NCBI RefSeq assembly: GCF_000005505.3
Contig: NC_016134.3
Coordinates: forward strand, 17,590,624-17,654,623
Origin: Brachypodium distachyon
Taxonomy: Eukaryota > Streptophyta > Magnoliopsida > Poales > Poaceae
DNA length: 64,000 nucleotides
Direction: 5' to 3'
Within the stretch, counting starts at the first letter, position 1; every line of letters begins with the position of its first letter. The notes beneath the pieces are model-generated. The model was not told the origin of the DNA and made no database searches. It saw only the letters and a program-made list of their open reading frames with translations. Below, piece by piece: positions 1 to 11,296 of this stretch. The translations under genes and the position numbers were made by a program.

Positions 1-1
1 G

Positions 2-2221
2 CTCCAGCGTCAGTGGAGAGTTGCCACTGGAGTCCAGCGATCTTACAGTAAAAGTGAAACCTTAAAAGAAAAGCGGAGATCATATGAAGCGAAGAGGAGA
101 AAATTAAGAGCTTCAGTGCCTGATTCACAAGAAGTTTGTGGGCAGGAGGTTAGTGTGTTTCTGAAATCACAAGATATCATAAGCTATTTTAAAATCTATG
201 TCCGTGTACACTGATGTCATTAAGCACAATTTATAATGCTTTTGGGTCGCAGGCTGATAATGATGCTTCTGAGGGTGTTGAAAATGATGATGATTCATAT
301 GTCAATGAAGCATTTTTAGCAGATACAGATAATAGGAGCATGAGCATGATGAGGCAGACGGGCAATAGCCTTGATGACGAATGTGGTGCCGCACATGGCT
401 GCTTTGAACAGGATAACAGAAATGGTAGAAAACATGGTGTGAGCGCCTCATATATACCTTTTAGCTCTTGCGCTTCTGATGGCCCTTCTTCATCTAAGAG
501 GGTATCAGGCGGCACTTTGGATGAATTGCAAGGTTCATTGCGTAAAGAGAAAGGTGGCCATGTGGTCAAGTTGGCCCCAGATTTGCCTCCCGTAAACCTC
601 CCACCTTCCGTCCGCGTGATATCTCAGAAGGAATTTCATCAGAGTGCAGCTCATTTTAATGGCACCTCAGATAACACAGCTAAGGATCTGTTTCCTGTGC
701 CGCCTCCAACCTTTACAGAAAGTGTTTATAGACAGCTAAATCTTTTCCCTGATCATAGTACTAGTGATAGGTTACAGCAACATGTAGTTAACAACAGAAA
801 TACGGTGGACGATGGTGCTGAGCAAGATTTTCCGATGCATCCTTTGCTTTTTCAGTTTCCTCAAGAAGTGAATTTGTCATATAGTCATCCAGTTCAAAAT
901 CTTATTAGTAATTCAAGAAATTATGATCTTTTCCCTTTTGAGAAAGTTCAAGTTGAGAAAAGTAATAGGCAGACTACAGATGACATGGAAGAAGGAGCTC
1001 CTAGCAATGCTAATACTATAGATTTCCATCCTCTACTGCAAAGAACTGAAGCTGAGATGCATGAGGAAGTACCAGAAGAGGATGGCCATCAGTTTGCTAA
1101 TCAGTCTGACTGTCGAATGCGGAAACCTCCAGTGGATGACCAGTCAACAGCTAGGCAAGCATCCACAAGCCCTTGCGAGGGGGAGCACCGTATTGATTTG
1201 CAAGCATCCATAAGCCCTTGTGGGAGGGAGAACAATATTGACTTGGACATTCATTTATGTTCCTCGACGGACTTCATGAGTGCAAAGGACTTTAGAAGTA
1301 CTAAATCCAGCATTCAGCCAGAAGGATCTATGAAGGACAGAGCTAGTATTTCAATTATAGAGCCTGGAAATGTTTGTTCTTATCATGACACTGAAGGGCC
1401 CAGCGAAGAAGCAATTCAAGGCATTGTAATGGAACAAGAAGAGTTAAGTGATTCCGAGGAAGATAGCCAGCATGTTGAGTTCGAATGTGAGGAAATGGAT
1501 GATTCTGAAGAGGAGCAAGCTCAGGGCACAGAACCCTGTTTGACTCAAAATAAGGTAATGCTTGGCCCATGTCTGGTAGCATGATCAATTTATAGTGTTC
1601 ATGAATCTAGTGTGGCACAGCACTATTGTGATTTTTTATTTTTTCTCTTCTACTATGGAATGTTGAGTATGTTTATTGCACTAGTCTGCGTATGTTTCAG
1701 GATGTTTTTATGATTGTTATTGCATTTCTTTGACTGATGCTCACAGGTTGTAATACTATAGTCATCAATCGATCATTGATTGGTGATGCAATTAAAATAT
1801 CTTTCCTTATGATCTCTGTGTGTTCCGTTCCTTATCGTCTGTGTGTTCTTTTTTCTTCTTCAAGTTTGCTGATACCTATTTCATTGTGCAGGGAACTTCA
1901 ACATCAGTTGTTTGTTCAGAGTTCCAAGAAAGTAATGACCAGTGTCAGATCCAACAAGGATTAGTACATGTAGTTAAACAGGGTGTGACTTCACCGGAGA
2001 AATTGCATGGATCTTCTAGTGCCAGGTCTGCCAAAGCAAAGTTGAAGCCAGAGCATGCAAAGCGCACAAGATCTAGAAAGCACCAACAGGTATCCACTTC
2101 TCGAACAAGTGAACCTAGCTTGGCAAAAACCAGAAGACCTAAAGCGCAGAAGGAAGAGGCGGGTGCTGAATACAAGTCCAGTGATTCAAGAAGGTCTAGA
2201 AAGAGCCCTGCCCCGAGTTAA
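2..2221 (+). CDS. Homeodomain/SANT-like nuclear protein, C-terminal part (partial, 3 exons)
   Basis: The 5' end lies outside the window. Exons are 2-148, 253-1554 and 1892-2221, all joined in phase 0 with GT/AG borders, ending at TAA 2219-2221. The first exon has a basic segment (WRVATGVQRSY, then EKRRSYEAKRRKLR). Exon 2 has LPPVNLPPSVRVIS, a DFHPLLQRT motif, an IDLDIHLCSS motif and a very acidic stretch (EEDSQHVEFECEEMDDSEEE). Exon 3 is lysine/arginine-rich (KRTRSRKHQQ). From memory, this order of motifs matches the large plant homeodomain-like superfamily proteins of the Arabidopsis AT1G09050 kind, which carry a Myb/SANT domain further upstream. The acidic and basic tails suggest a nuclear, chromatin-associated protein, but its biochemical role is not established. 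The ATG at 214 lies in the first intron and is not a start. Confidence 0.75.
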
Positions 2222-2972
2222 AGGTCTTTCTAGCCTTTTGTTTCTTTGCACTGGATATATGTTCTGCTCGCCTTGCTGCAGTCGCCACATGACAATGGCT
2301 GGATGGCTCTCTGCAAGTCTGTTTTTACTTGCTCTGATGTGCTGATTACTCTCCAGTGATGCAGCCCGTTTTTGAGATACACCTGTCAACTATTTTGTTG
2401 GCGCATATACCTTCTCAGATGATTGAACAGCGCAGCAAGAAGCAGAGGCTAGACCTGTGTATGTCAACTGTAGTACGTGACATATTGCACATAAAATCAA
2501 CTAGCTTTCATTGGCAGGGGGAAGCATCCGATCCCTCGAGTAAAGACCCGGACAGCTAGGGTTGGATGGTGAGGACTATTTTTTTATTGAATTCGCGAGT
2601 AGATATCCTGTTCTTGACTTTGAAGGTCGGGTCCATCATTGTGTACATGTAAAATATGGGCCAATGCTGTATCCTGTAAGTTGATTAATGCGTGGTGGCT
2701 GTTCATTGCAGAAAAATCCTGCTTACCTGTAAATTCTACAAATGCCTCTTGGCAACTGCAGCCCGATGCAACACAAAGTGCATGCACTTATTGGTTATTC
2801 GATGTCTTATCATGAATCTTGTGGACATCAAACTGTTCACTGCGATATTTTATGTGAAACTACCGCATCCAATACATGCTGCCTTCAGAACGGCAGGTTC
2901 AGTTTACAACCCTCCGAATTTACAAACCTTTCACCTAAGGATCTGTACACGTGAAGTCCACTCCCTAGAATG
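2222..2972. other. 3' untranslated region and short convergent intergenic space
   Basis: This is AT-rich sequence between two convergent genes. It should hold the 3' UTR of the homeodomain-like gene and, at its right end, the 3' UTR of the minus-strand glycosyltransferase. Small ORFs here have no recognisable domains. I see no transposon ends. Confidence 0.5.
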
Positions 2973-4655
2973 CTAGATGTTGAGCTTGCTGGAAGGCTCC
3001 AACCGGGTGGCGTTGAAGTGCTCCAATGTGTGTGCCCACTTGAGGTCCTCCTTCAGCTGGTGCAGGCCAACGGTGTTCTCCAAGAAATCCTCGGCTTCAG
3101 CGCTCTTGTAGTCATACATCCTGGGGTAAATGTTCACTCTGTTCTTGGCCTTGTTGCCCATGTTTAGCCAATTCCCCGTGGTCACATCTTCCACACCTGA
3201 TGCAAACACAGGAAAAATATCCATTAATTTTGACGAAATAATAAACAACAACATACTACTGCCCTTCACAAATTTTTTTAAAAAAAACAGAAGTATTGAC
3301 GAAATCGTTGGTCAGAGAGATAATGCTTGCATTTCTACACGGTCGGAGCGGTGTATTTCCTACCTACTACTGCCTCCGTTCCTAAATATAACAAGTCCTA
3401 TCTTTGTCCTAATTCAAATTTCTTCAACTTTGATCAAGTTAATAGAAAAATGTACTAATATTTGAAATATCATTTAACTATGGAATATGAAAATAAATCA
3501 CAATGGATTTAATAAAAGTAATTTACAGTTGTAAATGTTCATATGTTTTTCTAAAAGTTTGGTCAAAATTTAAAAGGTTGACTTACGACAAAGATTAAAT
3601 TAGGAACAGATGGGACAAGTAGATTTTAAAAATTGTTACGATACTAGACGTCATCAGTGACTTTAGTCCCACCTCGCCAGTGGAAGGGGGCTACGGGTCT
3701 TACATGAAGGATTGGAGATGGAGAGTGCACAAAACGTCTAAACACAACACTGACAACTTATACAAGGGAAAGTAATCATCCTTCCATTAGACTGGTCTTT
3801 TGGGATGAAGAAGGCTCTTCGACCGAATGTGCAAAACACATAAACACGATAGTGTGTGGAGCTAGGACTAGGACGCCGACAAAGAATGACAAGAAGCCTG
3901 CAGGCAATACCTTTGGCCTCCCGCTTGACCATATCGGAGGCGGCGATCCATTGGACGAGGTCCCAGGAGAGCACGTATCCCATGCCGAGCATGAACCGCG
4001 GGCGCTCCCGGTGCATGAACGGCAGCCCCACGCCGTAGTACATGTCCTCCCGCGGCGCGTCCCGCAGCGTCTCCACCAGCGCCTCCAGCCTCAAGTACGT
4101 GTCGTCGTCCACCTTCATCACATAGTCGTACGGCCGCTCCCGCTCGCCGAGCATCGCCGGCAGGGCGGCAAAGTAGGAGTAGGTCTTCCCGTCCTCGGCG
4201 TTCTCGGCGCAGTCCAGCAGCAGCATGTCCCCGTGCGCCCGGGCCTCCAGGGCCACGAACGCCCCGTGCTCGGGCGGCATCGGGCGCGCGCAGAGCACGA
4301 ACCGGACGTCCACACGCGCCGCGCTGGGCCCCGGAGTCTGCTGGAGCGCGTACGCCATGCGGATCAGGTGCTGCCGCGCGTGCTTCCTGGCCACCGTGTG
4401 CACGCCCACGAGGATCCGGAGCTGCTCCGGGTCTTGGTCGTCCGTCGTTGCCGCTGCTGGCGCGACGGCGTCGTTGGTTGTTGCGGTGAAGCAACCGCGG
4501 ACGCCTGCCGCGGCGGGGTTCAGCGGGTTTTGGAGGTAGGCGGGGAAGCTGACGCAGAGGAGGGCGAAGGAGAGGAGGAGGATTAGGGAGATGAGGGAAT
4601 AGGATGGCCTCGTCGTAAGGTAGGAGTAGGATGCCATTGTTCTTGCCATATGCAT
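2973..4655 (-). CDS. GT31-family hexosyltransferase (galactosyltransferase-like), 2 exons
   Basis: Exon 1 runs 4655-3911 and exon 2 3196-2973 (stop 2975-2973). The junction codon G|GT restores EAK-G-VEDVTTGNWL. Three in-frame ATGs open the protein (4655, 4649, 4637). The one at 4637 has the best context (A at -3, G at +4), giving 316 aa; 4655 is the first ATG after a TATA-like ATATATC near 4702-4709. Counting from 4637, a signal-anchor lies at about residues 12-33, so this should be a type II Golgi membrane protein. The acidic metal-binding motif VDDDT is at 176-180 and the ED(V)TTGNWL block follows the junction. These features are typical of plant GT31 beta-1,3-galactosyltransferase-like enzymes. 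Acceptor and linkage cannot be read from sequence. Exon 1 is very GC-rich. The 714-bp intron holds a Stowaway MITE. Confidence 0.85.
3370..3619. mobile_element. Stowaway-type MITE inside the glycosyltransferase intron
   Basis: About 250 bp flanked by TA. The left end CTGCCTCCGTTCCTAAATAT is mirrored by a right end containing AGGAACAGATGGGACAAG. The subterminal parts are inverted (CTTTGTCCTAATT versus GACAAAGATTAAATTAG). It has no coding capacity. It sits in the intron of the minus-strand GT31 gene. Confidence 0.8.
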
Positions 4656-5323
4656 ATCTGTGTTGTCTCGGCGTGATCGAGCTAGCTTGTGGGGTGTGCG
4701 TAGATATATGGTCAGGTCAGAGGGTGTGTGCAATGGGGGTGGTGCCGCTCCTGTCATTTGCCACGGGACTAGGAAATGTTGTTGGTAAAGGAATCTCCAT
4801 AGTACGCAATACTCTAGCACGCGTCTGAAGTTCAGAAAGATGCTCATCTGATACCAAGAACATGGAATTGATGAGAGGAGCAAAGAAATCCCACAAGGAG
4901 TATAAAAAATTCCCACGTGCCCATAATTCTACTCCTAAATAAGTACACTACCCTTCAAGGTCACACTTGGATCGACTGTCAATTTTTATCAAAAATAAAT
5001 TTTCCCAAATTAAAATAAGAACAACACACATTATGTGAAAGTATTGTACATGTTGTTAGGAGTATATTGATGACCAACTTTCAAAATATTTGACTAGATT
5101 CTAAAACGATATGGAATCAATACATATGAATGGATTGATTTCATACGAACTAAACCGAAATCGTCGGATTTTGAACCGGAACGACGCACATGTATCATCG
5201 GAAGACTCGGAACAACCGACTGATTTGACCGTTCGTTAAAAGTCGTCTCTTCTTTCCCGGTAATTTTGTATGCCAGCTTGAGCAGTGGCCATTCGGAAAT
5301 TCTGAAATACTACTAGTTGACTA

Positions 5324-5436
5324 CTACATCCGTTTAATAATTATTGTCGAAATATTACATGTATTTAGATGTCTTTTAAGAATAGATAAATTTATTTTTG
5401 GACAAATTTAAGACAAGAATTATGAAACGGAGGGAG
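5324..5436. mobile_element. Short Stowaway-type MITE
   Basis: 113 bp between TA dinucleotides. The left end CTACATCCGTTTAATAATT pairs with the right end AATTATGAAACGGAGGGAG. Internal blocks TGTCGAAATATTACATGTA and GACAAATTTAAGACAAGAAT are typical of this grass MITE class. Confidence 0.8.
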
Positions 5437-5495
5437 TAGATTATAAAACGAGATACGGAAGTACTCATGCAAAAATGAAGTCGTCGGATTTAGAA

Positions 5496-5600
5496 CTGGA
5501 GCGCGCGCGCATGTACCAGTACCTTTAGAAATGGAGCGCGCGCGCATGTACCAATACCTTTAGAAATGGAGCGCGCGCGCATGTACCAGTACCATGGCTT
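5496..5600 (+). repeat. Three tandem copies of a 35-bp unit with an alternating GC core
   Basis: The core GCGCGCGCGC occurs at 5501, 5536 and 5571, giving a period of exactly 35. Each core is followed by ATGTACCA(G/A)TACC, and the first two units continue with TTTAGAAATGGA. The GC core is alternating purine-pyrimidine and self-complementary. Confidence 0.85.
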
Positions 5601-6296
5601 GTTAATTAAACTTAAAAGTCGTCTTCTCTCCCGGTACTTTTGTATGTCAGTGCTTCAACAGTGGCGACTCGGTTAATTAACACATCGGAACAAACGGGCG
5701 GGCAGTCACAGTTGCTTGGTCGCTTAGCATTTCTTCTGGACTCGAATTAATCATCTGATTGTTAATTTCTCCCAAGCACCCGTGGACGCTAACAGCTCAG
5801 CCGGTGATCTAAATTAATCTCGATCGAGTCTAAACCCTCAGCTCAAGCGACGGCCGACGGGGAATCAAATTGAGAAGGTCGCTGATCTCGCCCGGCACCG
5901 CATGTTTGTCTAGCTTGACGGACAACGAGAGCTGAGGGGAGCAATCACCCGACGACGGGATGATTACATCCGTCAAAGAAAATGCTCCTGTTATTCACAT
6001 CTGTTAAAAAATGATATTTAATTGAATAAACATAATTAAAAAATGAAGAAAAAGTGAAATCTAGTAGTGCAATGGAAAAAAAATGCCATATCCTTCTTGT
6101 GTAAAGATCATGTGTTAGTTAAGAGAACCTATTTGTAATGTCTTTTTTGGCAAGATCTATCCGTCTCCGGTAATGGAGGGGCAAGAACCGTGGCCCGTCT
6201 TTGATGCGTTCAGTGCTTGTTTCCGTCGCCAGGTCTAAAGACCTATTTGTAAATTGTAATTTTATTACATTAGAATTTTTTGTACTACCGTTGATG

Positions 6297-7173
6297 ATTA
6301 CAAATTCAGGATGCCGTTGGGACACCATTCCCCAATACCCAGTGGATAACCATACAATTGGGCTGGGTATGGGCAAATTTTATTTCCCCCAAACGGAATG
6401 GACCGGGTGTGGGGAATTACCCACTGAGCATCAGACGGAAACGGGTAAACCCAATTCCCCACGGAAGCTCTTCGATCCCATGTTCTCGATCCCGTTCTCC
6501 CAGCGCCGCCTAGGCTTCTTTCTTGCTCTCGTCGTTGAGCGCCTGAGCCGCCGCCGTTTGGCTCTCGTCGCTCAGCGCCTGAGCCGCCGCCGCGCTCGGC
6601 CGCAACAAGGCCACCTCCACACACTCTTCCCGCCCCGAAGAACGCCCGTGCTGTCCGCCGCGAGCATCGACCTCCTCTTGTTCCTGAAGCTCGACCTCCG
6701 CTCCGTTCCGCCACAGCCTCGCTCTCGTCGGCATCAACCTCGGCATCAGCGTCGCCTTCGTCGTCCGCGCCGGCATCATCCAGGGCGCCGACGAGGCCGG
6801 CTGCCAAGCTTGCTCACCACTCCCATCGGGGAGACGGCGCTGGTGGTGGCGGCGTTCAACGACGGGGTCGCCTGGGTGTTGCTGGCACCGTCCCTCCTGG
6901 ATTGCGGTGCATTATTGTGATTGGAATTTTTTTTCTTGGATGGATTTCGATCATTTTCTTCCTCTTTGTCGATTTTATCCATGGGAGCCGCCAGCTTGTT
7001 TGGAAGTTTGTTTTTGATGTTTGCCCAATATTGTCGAGATGCCCATTGGGTATGGATAAAATGGGTAATGGGTATTATGGGGAGGGTAAATACGGGGAAA
7101 TTTTTCTTTGGGTACGGGGAGGCCAACATGCGGGTTAGCCCATACCCTCCCCAACGGCATCCTGATTACAAAT
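6297..7173 (+). mobile_element. Non-autonomous TIR element carrying fragments of a CHX20-like exchanger gene
   Basis: The element spans 6307-7164 with inverted ends CAGGATGCCGTTGGG / CCCAACGGCATCCTG. The 9-bp direct repeat ATTACAAAT (6297-6305 and 7165-7173) flanks it, with one extra T on the left. Both subterminal parts are full of GGGTATGGG-like motifs. The GC-rich centre (about 6460-6900) holds three pieces reading like a cation/H+ antiporter of the CHX family: 6663-6707 (SIDLLLFLKLDLRSV), 6742-6798 (GISVAFVVRAGIIQGADEA) and about 6808-6891 (LLTTPIGETALVVAAFND, then VAWVLLA). The TTPIGETA...AAFNDGVAW block resembles the CHX20 subgroup. Parts between the blocks are deleted or frameshifted, so no functional exchanger is encoded. 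Superfamily is open: 8-9 bp TSDs fit hAT or Mutator. Confidence 0.7.
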
Positions 7174-8775
7174 AGATCAATGATTCTCTTTGAAAAAAAA
7201 AGTAACAGAAGGCAAGACTTTTTCCACTTCTCTCTCTTCCGCATCATAAATCATTATATGTGGCGCTGTTAAAAGAAGGCTGATCTCACCCCATTATTCA
7301 CGTCCTTATAATCGCCGCAGCCACCTATGTCGTTGGGTACTCTACCTCATGTCCTTGATGATCTCTGAAACCGAAGCTCTGGTTGGATGATCCTCTAAAT
7401 TTCATTGCCTTTATTGTTCAATGAAAAAATATTGATGTTTTTGTTAGCTTTGTGAAAAAAATGTTGCAATGATGTTCCACATGAATAACAAGATGTTGAA
7501 TGCAGAGGTTTCATGTTGTGATGACCGGATGGAAGGCTCGGGAGACAACTGATTTTACTCTATCCGGTACACGACCAATGCCTAGTGCTTCTCTCTTTTG
7601 TTAATATAAATGTTGTGTTGTCCAGGTATTTGAACTCGAGACCTCTTAGTTTTCATACCATATTGAACTATATGCACTAAACCAATTCACTAAAATTTAA
7701 GTTGAGTGAAAGGACCATACATTATTAGGGCATCTACAGAGATTGAATCAATATATCACCTAACATCGGTGGTACAGCAATTCATATAGGTAGTGTCTTT
7801 AGGCTAACTACACACGACTTGTTACCTGTTAATTAGCATTAAATTTGATGATGTACAATAGTAACAATGTCAAATATATATTAACTCTTGGCTGTAAGAG
7901 TTCGACTCTTCGTGAAATGTCAGTTCCTTTCTCCCTCCTCCGCAGCAACCATTTTCATATACGGAAATGCTTCACATACGATTCTCTTATATCCAACTTT
8001 TCCGGAATGATTTGATCGGCTGCCGCGGCACATCAAACCATTGCAATTGATGGCTGCTCTGAAAGTGTTGCACTAAAATCGTACCAAACATGTCGGAAGT
8101 GTTGCACCACTCTCTCAAATATAAGAGTTCACTAAGAGCCAATCTTTGCGAAACAGATCTTTATGCTCCAACATTTGTTCATGTTTGTTCCAATTAATTT
8201 CTTGGACCCAATCTACCTTGTTTAATAATTAATCAATAAAGTGAGATCTTTTTTGGAAAAGAAAAAAACAGGTTTCCAGACAAATTGAGACAAACCTAAA
8301 TTCCATCATCATCGGTTGGATTTTAGCCATATCACGAGGAAATCCAGAGCCATGGTCATTGTTAAAAAAAACAGATATAGGGCCACGGTCTCGATCCAAC
8401 CGATGGCCGAACTACAGGGATGGGCCAGGCCGCCAGGGAGTAGTAGCTAGGGTTTGGGGTTTTGGGACCGGTATCTCGCCGGTCCACGAGACGGGGTCCA
8501 CAAGTCGGCTCCAGATTCTCGTAGGGCCGCGCAGGAACGATTCTTTGTTGGGGTGGGCTAGGGAGTGCGCGCGCACTCCCTGGTCTTAGCCGGTGCGTAC
8601 TTTTCTTCCCTTAATTAGCAATGTACATATTGCCGGTTCTACGCGGTGCGCGCGCACGCGATCTCGCTGGCTTTGGTTTTCCTTTTGTCGTTACTTACAG
8701 AAGTACACATACTACTCGTGTCCTGTTTTACCTCCTCTGCTGTCCCACCGGCGTGGCGGCGTTTATCATCAGCGG
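7174..8775. other. Intergenic region, no recognised gene
   Basis: AT-rich sequence with small unsupported ORFs. The part from about 8359 to 8600 is more GC-rich but matches nothing I recognise. I found no clear transposon ends here. Confidence 0.35.
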
Positions 8776-9762
8776 GAGAGTAAAGTCTATTTTAAATCCT
8801 GAATTTGTGAAAGGTGTCTAAGTTGAACCCTGATCTTTGAATCCCTGAAATTAGCATCCTGCATCCTGACTTTGTTATTCCGGTCAATCCTAACCTTATA
8901 GTCGTTTGGCACACCGGGAAAAGGTTGATCCCGACCGGGACTAGATGTTCTCCATTGCTACTCTGAATGACACCCTGGACCCACGTGTAAGATTCATCTC
9001 TATCCTTTTTCCATCCTAATCTTTGCCATTATCTCTCTCCTGAAGTGAGAACGCCCACCAGGTAGTCTTCGCCAAGGTCTACCACGCGCACTCCCACGCC
9101 GGCGGCAAGGCCGTGGCCGTCAAGCTGCTCGATCTACCCGAGCTGGCCGCCACCGGCCTGGACGCACCCATGCTCGGCGAGGTCACCGCCAACGGCATGG
9201 ACGCAGGGGGAGAGGGAGCGAACTGATGCTTCTTCGCGTGCTGTTGCTTGAGAGCATCAGTGGAGTGCCAAGCGATGCATACAAGGTGTTTGGTGTAATG
9301 CCAAGTCCAAGTGCACATACGGAAGATTGCTAATCAGGCTTTGTCTCTCCTCCTTGTTTTGTTTATTGAGATCCTCTTGTCTACTTCTGCTAAGTGCTAA
9401 CCCGGCTAAGATGAACTTCCCTTGTGTAGTTCCGGTGAGATCAAAATTTCTGAAATTATTGTCTTCCACCGAGCAGGGAGAAAAGAGGAAGAAACAGACT
9501 TGAGAAAGAGAGAGTGTGTGTTCGGGAATGGAGGTTAGAGATGAATCTTACACGTGGGTCAGGATTTCATCGAGGGTACTAGGGACAACAGCAAATCCTG
9601 GTCGGGATTGGCCTTTTCCTAACGTGCCAAACAACGGGAAATGACTATAGGGTTATGATTGACCGGGATTAACAAAGTCGGGTGCTAATTTCAGGATTTA
9701 AAGATCAGGGTTCAACTTATACACCCTTTCCAAACTTATGGTTTAAAATAGACTTTACTCTC
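8776..9762. mobile_element. Long-TIR, MULE-like element carrying a protein-kinase fragment
   Basis: The ends begin GAGAGTAAAGTCTATTTTAA and are inverted copies of each other over about 235 bp (8776-9010 against 9530-9762). Shared blocks include AAGTTGAACCCTGATCTTT, CTGAAATTAGCA, ACTTTGTTA and CCCACGTGTAAGATTCATCT. Long TIRs around a GC-rich captured segment are the signature of Pack-MULE-type elements. I could not find a clean 9-bp target duplication, so the superfamily is inferred. The centre contains the kinase fragment listed separately. Confidence 0.7.
9062..9226 (+). pseudogene. Captured kinase fragment (CIPK-like subdomains I-III)
   Basis: The frame from 9062 to TGA 9224-9226 reads VVFAKVYHAHSHAGGKAVAV, then KLLDLPELAATGLDAP, then MLGEVTANG. 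This matches the part of a plant Ser/Thr kinase with the end of the glycine loop (FAKVY), the catalytic-lysine segment (VAVK) and the alpha-C region. The spacing and the K-DxPEL-ATG stretch resemble grass CBL-interacting kinases. Only about 45 residues are present, with no catalytic loop, so it cannot be an active kinase. Confidence 0.65.
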
Positions 9763-11296
9763 AGCGATGATATTTACTTCAATCGAAAAGACACATACAC
9801 GTCCAGAAGTTACTATATCCAGCAGCAGAATCTAAAAGTAACTCTGAAAATTAAAATTACATCCAGCAGCAGCAGAAAGTAACTCTGGAAAATAAAACTA
9901 CATCCAGCACCAGAATCTAAAAGTAACTCTGAAAATTAAAACTACATAGCAGCAGAAAGTAACTCTGGAAAATAAAACTACATCCAGCACCAGAATCTAA
10001 GTAACTCGCATATGTTGAAGCTACATCCAGCGAAATCTAAAAGTAACTCTTTACCTATAATTTACATCCAAAAAATAATGATTCAGAGTAAGAATATCGC
10101 CTTGAATCTTGTCTCCAAAGTGCAGCAGCTACACTTTAAACTGACGCACTGAAAACCCGTAAAGGAAAGATCCAAAATGCAAATTGCCAAATGACATTGT
10201 CCAACTAGAGATCCAGGGAAGAAATAACTAAAAATTATGTCCTTCATCTTGCAGCTACCGAGATGATGTCAGGCATCGGATTCAAGACAAGGAACATACG
10301 AGAACTCTTCGTGGAGTAGCTTACAGCAACGTCGGTGAAAAGCACGTGTCCTGGAGCTTAGAAGCAAGACAAAAACCATCGATCAAGAAATCTCCAAACC
10401 TCATATTCGTCACCATGACCTGAAAACCAGATCCTGGGCCAGCCAACCCTTCTTTCTTCCATGAGTCGCCGGTGCAGAAGATTGACGAGGGCGGCACAAC
10501 GCACAGATGCAGTGGACCGTCGGGTGTTGGGAGACGAAGCCCTCAAAGACCCACCACGCACCTGCAGCAACCTCTCTACAGCCACCACCTTCGAGATCCG
10601 GAGCCAAGGAGCCAGCGTTGGTCTCTGGGAATTAGGTGGACTGCTTTGCCAGGCGCCTCCAAAGCCGGTGCAAGCCAAGATCCGCTGGCGAAACCACCGG
10701 ATCTGGGGGAGGTGAGTCTTAGCCGCCAGCATGAACGTGTAGAAAAAGGAATCAGAGAAGAGGGAGACACTTAGATGAATTTATTAGATGAGAAAAAGGG
10801 GAGCCAACAGAAGGAGACCGTCGTGCTGTTCGCTGGCAACTCCCACCGGCGACGGTGAAGAGAGACAGGGCGGCGAGGCTGCCCCGGCACTCCGCCGGCG
10901 GAGGAGAGGGGAAGAGGAGGCCAACCGGCCCTACCAAGGCAGACCAGGAGGAACGGCAGAACGAAGCGGTGGGAGAGGTGCGTAGACTGGGCCGAGTGAG
11001 GGGAGGGAGAAGGAGAAACGCACGATGGAATCGGACGAGGGAGACGCGTGCGCATCGCGCAAGACCAGGAAGTGCTCGCGCGCAATTCCTTTGTTCCCGA
11101 ACGGAATCCCCAGATACGGAAGTTCGGTTGTTACGCCCGGAACGGAATCCCATATATATATCTATCTATCTGCCCCGCGCTTCTGGTGGCCGGCCTCGCA
11201 TCGCAGCAGTATCTCCTCCCTCCTCCGGCTCTTCCGCGTGAGATCGATCGAGTTATTAGATCCCATCGGATTGAGGCTAGCTCGATTGACTACACA
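9763..11296. other. Intergenic region upstream of the LHT transporter
   Basis: It holds a tandem repeat (9816-10050), an unassigned moderately GC-rich stretch (about 10260-10760) and a GC-rich stretch near 10790-11090 with long overlapping ORFs on both strands but no recognisable domain. The last ~140 bp should be the transporter's promoter and 5' UTR. A TATATATA run at about 11152-11160 is a possible TATA element. Confidence 0.4.
9816..10050 (+). repeat. Degenerate tandem repeat (CATCCAGCA...AAAGTAACTCTG units)
   Basis: Five to six copies of a roughly 40-bp module recur: CATCCAGCA(G/C)CAGAA, TCTAAAAGTAACTCTG, then AAAATTAAAA or GAAAATAAAA. Longer ~80-bp super-units are visible, since alternate copies share CTGGAAAATAAAACTACATC. 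It is not coding. Confidence 0.7.

Larger units (their letters stand above)
5158..5667 (+). repeat. Imperfect direct duplication of a ~140-bp block
   Basis: About 5158-5296 and 5478-5667 share the order GTCGTCGGATTT, GAAC(C/T)GGA, CATGTA, AAAAGTCGTCT, CCCGGTA, TTTTGTATG(C/T)CAG and CAGTGGC. The right copy is longer because it contains the 35-bp repeat expansion. The Stowaway MITE at 5324-5436 lies between the copies. Confidence 0.6.
4656..6306. other. Intergenic region upstream of the GT31 gene
   Basis: It should contain the divergent promoter of the minus-strand glycosyltransferase. It holds a Stowaway MITE (5324-5436), a 35-bp tandem repeat (5496-5600) and two diverged copies of one block (about 5158-5296 and 5478-5667). 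No supported gene. Confidence 0.5.

Noticed and set aside
214..252. ATG at 214 as the start of the first protein
   Set aside because: A splice acceptor at 251-252 and in-frame continuity with exon 2-148 show that 214-252 is intron.
3852..4586. 244-aa plus-strand ORF
   Set aside because: It is antisense to the GC-rich first exon of the GT31 gene. It has no domain and an Arg/His/Pro-biased composition.
10752..11241. Overlapping 100-133 aa ORFs on both strands
   Set aside because: Low-complexity GC-rich sequence upstream of the transporter. No motifs or splice context.
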